Translations under genes and position numbers: made by a program
The notes under the pieces: model-generated
Databases searched by the model: none
Seen by the model: the letters and a program-made list of their open reading frames with translations, nothing else
What the model was told of the DNA's origin: nothing
Source: an uncultured Flavobacteriaceae bacterium
GTDB taxonomy: Bacteria; Bacteroidota; Bacteroidia; Flavobacteriales; Flavobacteriaceae
Assembly: GCA_934675205.1 (NCBI GenBank)
Contig: CAKUPQ010000003.1
Span: forward strand, 240,023 to 304,022
Direction of reading: 5' to 3'
DNA: 64,000 bases
Shown here: piece by piece, positions 61,311 through 64,000 of the stretch
How positions within the stretch are numbered: the first letter of the stretch is position 1
How the letters are laid out: each line of letters starts with the position of its first letter

Positions 61311-63890
61311 TTGAAAAGTTTTTTTGCAAAAGTAGCATTTATAATCGGAATCGGAATATTTCTTTATGCCTGTAATACGGTCAAGAAAGTTTCTGATAAT
61401 GACCGTTTACTTACTAAAAATACTATTTTGGTAAACGATAAGCCGACCAAAGAAGAGGGAGCGGTCAATCAGTTGTATCAGATTCCGAACAAAAATATTT
61501 TGGGATTTCCACTTCGTCTGCATTTGTATAATTTAGCTAAAGAAAATTCCGATTCGCTTTATAATGCTTGGTTGGAGCGGAATCCGAAACGGAAGCAGTT
61601 TTTGTTTGATGTGCTTTCCGAAAAACAGACCGAACGCTTAGGGCACTCTTTTTTGGTTTCGGGTTACAGCCGATTTTTGAAAGGAGTAGGAGAGGCACCC
61701 ATTATTATTGATTCTACCCGTATTTCCCGTTCGACAGAAAGACTTAAAAATTACTATTTCAATCAAGGATACTTCAATACAAAAACGTCATATAAAGTCG
61801 ATACTCTATCTAATAAAAAAGGAGAAATTACCTATATAGTCGAAACGGAAAAGCCGTATTTTATTGATTCTTTAAAAACCAATATAGGAACTCCCGCACT
61901 TGATAGCCTGTACCAAACGACCAAAGACCAATCTTTGATTGTCAAAGGAAAGCAATACAACAGAAATGATATTGATGGAGAACGTAACCGATTGACCAAT
62001 TTTTTCCGAAACAGGGGAGCGTTTCATTTTCAGCAGAGTTATTTGAATTATATTATTGATACGGTTGATACAAATCACAAAGCCAATATCGAAATGGTAA
62101 TTTCAGACCAAAACGTAAGGGTAGGAGATTCGGCTTATACCAAGAAATTTAACCTGTATAAGATTAGCGAAGTCAATATTTTTACGAATAACCCATATGA
62201 TAAAGTAACTAATCTGGCTATTGACAGCACGAATTATAACGGAATCAATATTTATAGTTACGGAAAATTGCGGTACAGACCCAAAGCCATTACCGACCCT
62301 ATATTTCTGACGGTTGGATTGCCGTTTTCAGATTTTCGTGATCAACTGACAAGACGTTATCTGAATAATTTGGAAGTTTTTAATTATCCGACTGTTCAGT
62401 ATGTTGAAGACGTTTCTGATTCTACGGGAAATTCGCTTATTGCTAACATTCGTTTAAGCCCGAAAAAGAATTTTAACACTCGTCCTACTTTGGACGTTAC
62501 TCATTCTAATATTCAGGATTTTGGTATTGAGGGAAATCTGAATTTTTCGTTTCGCAATGTATTTCGGGGAGCCGAAGTCTTACAATTGGGGCTTCGTGGG
62601 AATATAGGTTCTTCTCAGGATTTAGCCAATCCGAATAATGTGTTTTTTAATATTTCGGAATTTGGAGCTGACGTGAAACTGAATGTTCCGAGAATTTTGT
62701 TTCCTCTGAAAACAGAAAGTATTATTTCAAGGCAGATGATTCCGAGTACAGTGGCAAGTTTTGGGTTTTTTAAACAACAGAATATTGGTTTGGATAAAGA
62801 AAATTTTACAGGAGCAATAACCTATAGTTGGACACCTTTAAGAAGAACAGGTTCGGGGATTCGTAGAACAAATATGAAGTTTGATTTAGTTAATATTCAA
62901 TATGTCAGAAATATAAATGCTTCAAATTATTATGGAGTTTATACCTCTTCATATAACCGATTGAATAACTTGGCTTTGGATTACGGAACAAACCCTGACT
63001 ATTTGGACGAAGAAACAGGAAATCTGATTATTCCTAACGGAACAACTGAATTTACCAATGATGTTTTAAGTGGAAATTCTTCAATTCCTACTAATTCACA
63101 GGATTATAAAATTGTTAGAGGGATTGAAGAAAGACGTAAACGTCTAACCGAGGATAACCTTATTGTATCTGCAAGTCTGACCTATCATATAACCAACCAG
63201 CAAGGATTCTATGACAGGAGCTTCCACAGTATCAAACTAAAAGCTGAATCAGCTGGAGGGCTTCTTTCACTTATATCGAGTGTGGCAAATTTGGAAAAAA
63301 ATTCAAAAGGAAATTTTGATATACTAAATGTGGATTACTCCGAATATGCCAAAATGGAAGCAGAGTATATCAAGCATTGGGATTTGGGAAATGATCAATC
63401 TATAGCTACCCGAATTTTTGGAGGTATTGCCATTCCGTACGGAAATTCTTCAAATATTCCGTTTTCACGAAGTTATTTTGCAGGAGGTTCAAATGATAAC
63501 AGAGGTTGGCAGGCTTATCGTTTAGGACCGGGGAGCAGTGGAGGAATCAACGATTTTAACGAAGCGAATATGAAAATGGCAGGAAGTATTGAATATCGAT
63601 TTAAGTTGATGGGAAAACTTCACAGTGCTTTTTTTGTTGATGCAGGAAATATATGGAATGTATTTGATGATGTTGATGATGAAGAATATGTTTTTAAGAA
63701 TTTTGATTCGCTAAAAAGCATTGCAGTTGGTTCAGGAATCGGATTTCGATATGATTTAGGTTTCGTATTATTGAGATTTGATTTAGGGTTCAAAACATTT
63801 AATCCTGCAAATACTGAAGATAACAGATGGTTCAAGAGTTACCGATTTAGTGAATCAGTATTGAATATTGGTATTAATTATCCTTTTTAA
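61311..63890 (+). CDS. tamL: Translocation and assembly module lipoprotein TamL (BamA/TamA family)
   Basis: About 859 aa from TTG 61311. An alternative TTG at 61290 lies inside a -7 box TAAATTTG (61285-61292), so the later start is preferred; there is no nearby ATG. Lipobox around L-Y-A-C. POTRA-type repeats fill about residues 30-400 (L-K-N-Y-Y-F-N-Q-G-Y-F-N-T-K), then the Omp85 barrel (I-R-L-S-P-K-K-N-F-N-T-R-P to the C-terminal I-N-Y-P-F) with the family R-G-W-Q-A-Y-R-L-G-P-G near residue 745. It assembles outer-membrane proteins and, in Bacteroidota, works with TamB. Divergent from the TrmH-family gene. Confidence 0.9.
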   Translation: MKSFFAKVAFIIGIGIFLYACNTVKKVSDNDRLLTKNTILVNDKPTKEEGAVNQLYQIPNKNILGFPLRLHLYNLAKENSDSLYNAWLERNPKRKQFLFDVLSEKQTERLGHSFLVSGYSRFLKGVGEAPIIIDSTRISRSTERLKNYYFNQGYFNTKTSYKVDTLSNKKGEITYIVETEKPYFIDSLKTNIGTPALDSLYQTTKDQSLIVKGKQYNRNDIDGERNRLTNFFRNRGAFHFQQSYLNYIIDTVDTNHKANIEMVISDQNVRVGDSAYTKKFNLYKISEVNIFTNNPYDKVTNLAIDSTNYNGINIYSYGKLRYRPKAITDPIFLTVGLPFSDFRDQLTRRYLNNLEVFNYPTVQYVEDVSDSTGNSLIANIRLSPKKNFNTRPTLDVTHSNIQDFGIEGNLNFSFRNVFRGAEVLQLGLRGNIGSSQDLANPNNVFFNISEFGADVKLNVPRILFPLKTESIISRQMIPSTVASFGFFKQQNIGLDKENFTGAITYSWTPLRRTGSGIRRTNMKFDLVNIQYVRNINASNYYGVYTSSYNRLNNLALDYGTNPDYLDEETGNLIIPNGTTEFTNDVLSGNSSIPTNSQDYKIVRGIEERRKRLTEDNLIVSASLTYHITNQQGFYDRSFHSIKLKAESAGGLLSLISSVANLEKNSKGNFDILNVDYSEYAKMEAEYIKHWDLGNDQSIATRIFGGIAIPYGNSSNIPFSRSYFAGGSNDNRGWQAYRLGPGSSGGINDFNEANMKMAGSIEYRFKLMGKLHSAFFVDAGNIWNVFDDVDDEEYVFKNFDSLKSIAVGSGIGFRYDLGFVLLRFDLGFKTFNPANTEDNRWFKSYRFSESVLNIGINYPF

Positions 63891-63944
63891 TTTATTGGTT
63901 AGCAGGACTTAAAGTACTGACGAAAAAAATATTTCAAAAAACAT

Positions 63945-63976
63945 TTGTTTGTTGATTATAAAAGTTCATATCTTTG
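63945..63976 (+). promoter_or_regulatory. Consensus promoter reading out of the window
   Basis: TTG at 63945-63947, 21-nt spacer, TATCTTTG at 63969-63976. The gene it serves lies beyond 64000. The 24 nt after the box contain no start codon. Confidence 0.7.
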
Positions 63977-64000
63977 CAGTCCGAAAAAGTTCAGAGGGTT

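Overview
The window looks like chromosomal DNA of a low-GC member of the Bacteroidota, family Flavobacteriaceae; I cannot fix the genus. Evidence seen directly: three proteins end in type IX secretion (T9SS) type A sorting domains, there are many SPII lipoproteins, several promoters match the flavobacterial pattern (-33 TTG, 17-23 nt, -7 TAnnTTTG), and there is a TamL-type assembly lipoprotein, a long-form aromatic amino acid hydroxylase and a purA-fur pair. No rRNA operon, phage, IS transposase or CRISPR array was found. One tRNA gene, tRNA-Arg(ACG), is present.

Layout. 1-6.6 kb: end of a large outer-membrane protein, then a minus-strand block (creD, small membrane proteins, a GIY-YIG protein, a winged-helix regulator and its membrane partner). 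This block lies between the protein's 3' end and a second decayed copy of that 3' end, just before pth. 6.7-15.8 kb: housekeeping and metabolism (pth, tRNA-Arg, lysS, DAHP synthase/chorismate mutase, an SDR, an M14 peptidase, an Lrp regulator). 16-19.2 kb: a delta-60-repeat T9SS surface protein and a SIMPL protein. 19.36-23.95 kb: an accessory array of three units separated by related long imperfect palindromes that follow the R'/R'' logic of integron attC sites. It carries a lipoprotein hydrolase, an unknown gene, and a thiol-redox/DoxX operon with a divergent HxlR regulator. 24-31.2 kb: a fatty-acid beta-oxidation operon (MarR, 3-hydroxyacyl-CoA dehydrogenase/enoyl-CoA hydratase, thiolase, acyl-CoA dehydrogenase), interrupted by two four-helix-bundle (S23/IVP) genes and decorated with AT-rich repeats.

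31.3-43.4 kb: lon, a polyprenyl synthetase, nadC, a BrkB-family protein, a DUF2130 coiled-coil protein, purA and fur. 43.4-52.5 kb: aromatic amino acid hydroxylase, xerD-like recombinase, pcm, menC-like enolase, an FMN glutamate-synthase-like enzyme and a Pif1-like helicase. 52.5-58.5 kb: a probable haem-acquisition locus with a TonB-dependent receptor, an HmuY-family lipoprotein, two paralogous lipocalin-like lipoproteins and a second HmuY-like protein carrying a T9SS sorting signal. The two outer genes have similar promoters, and the receptor promoter overlaps a Fur-box-like palindrome. 58.6-64 kb: kynurenine 3-monooxygenase, an NlpC/P60 lipoprotein, a TrmH-family methyltransferase, tamL, and a promoter leading out of the window.

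The most unusual features are the cassette-like array, the T9SS-exported HmuY homologue, a palindromic operator shared by creD and the regulator operon, and the duplicated gene end that brackets the creD block.
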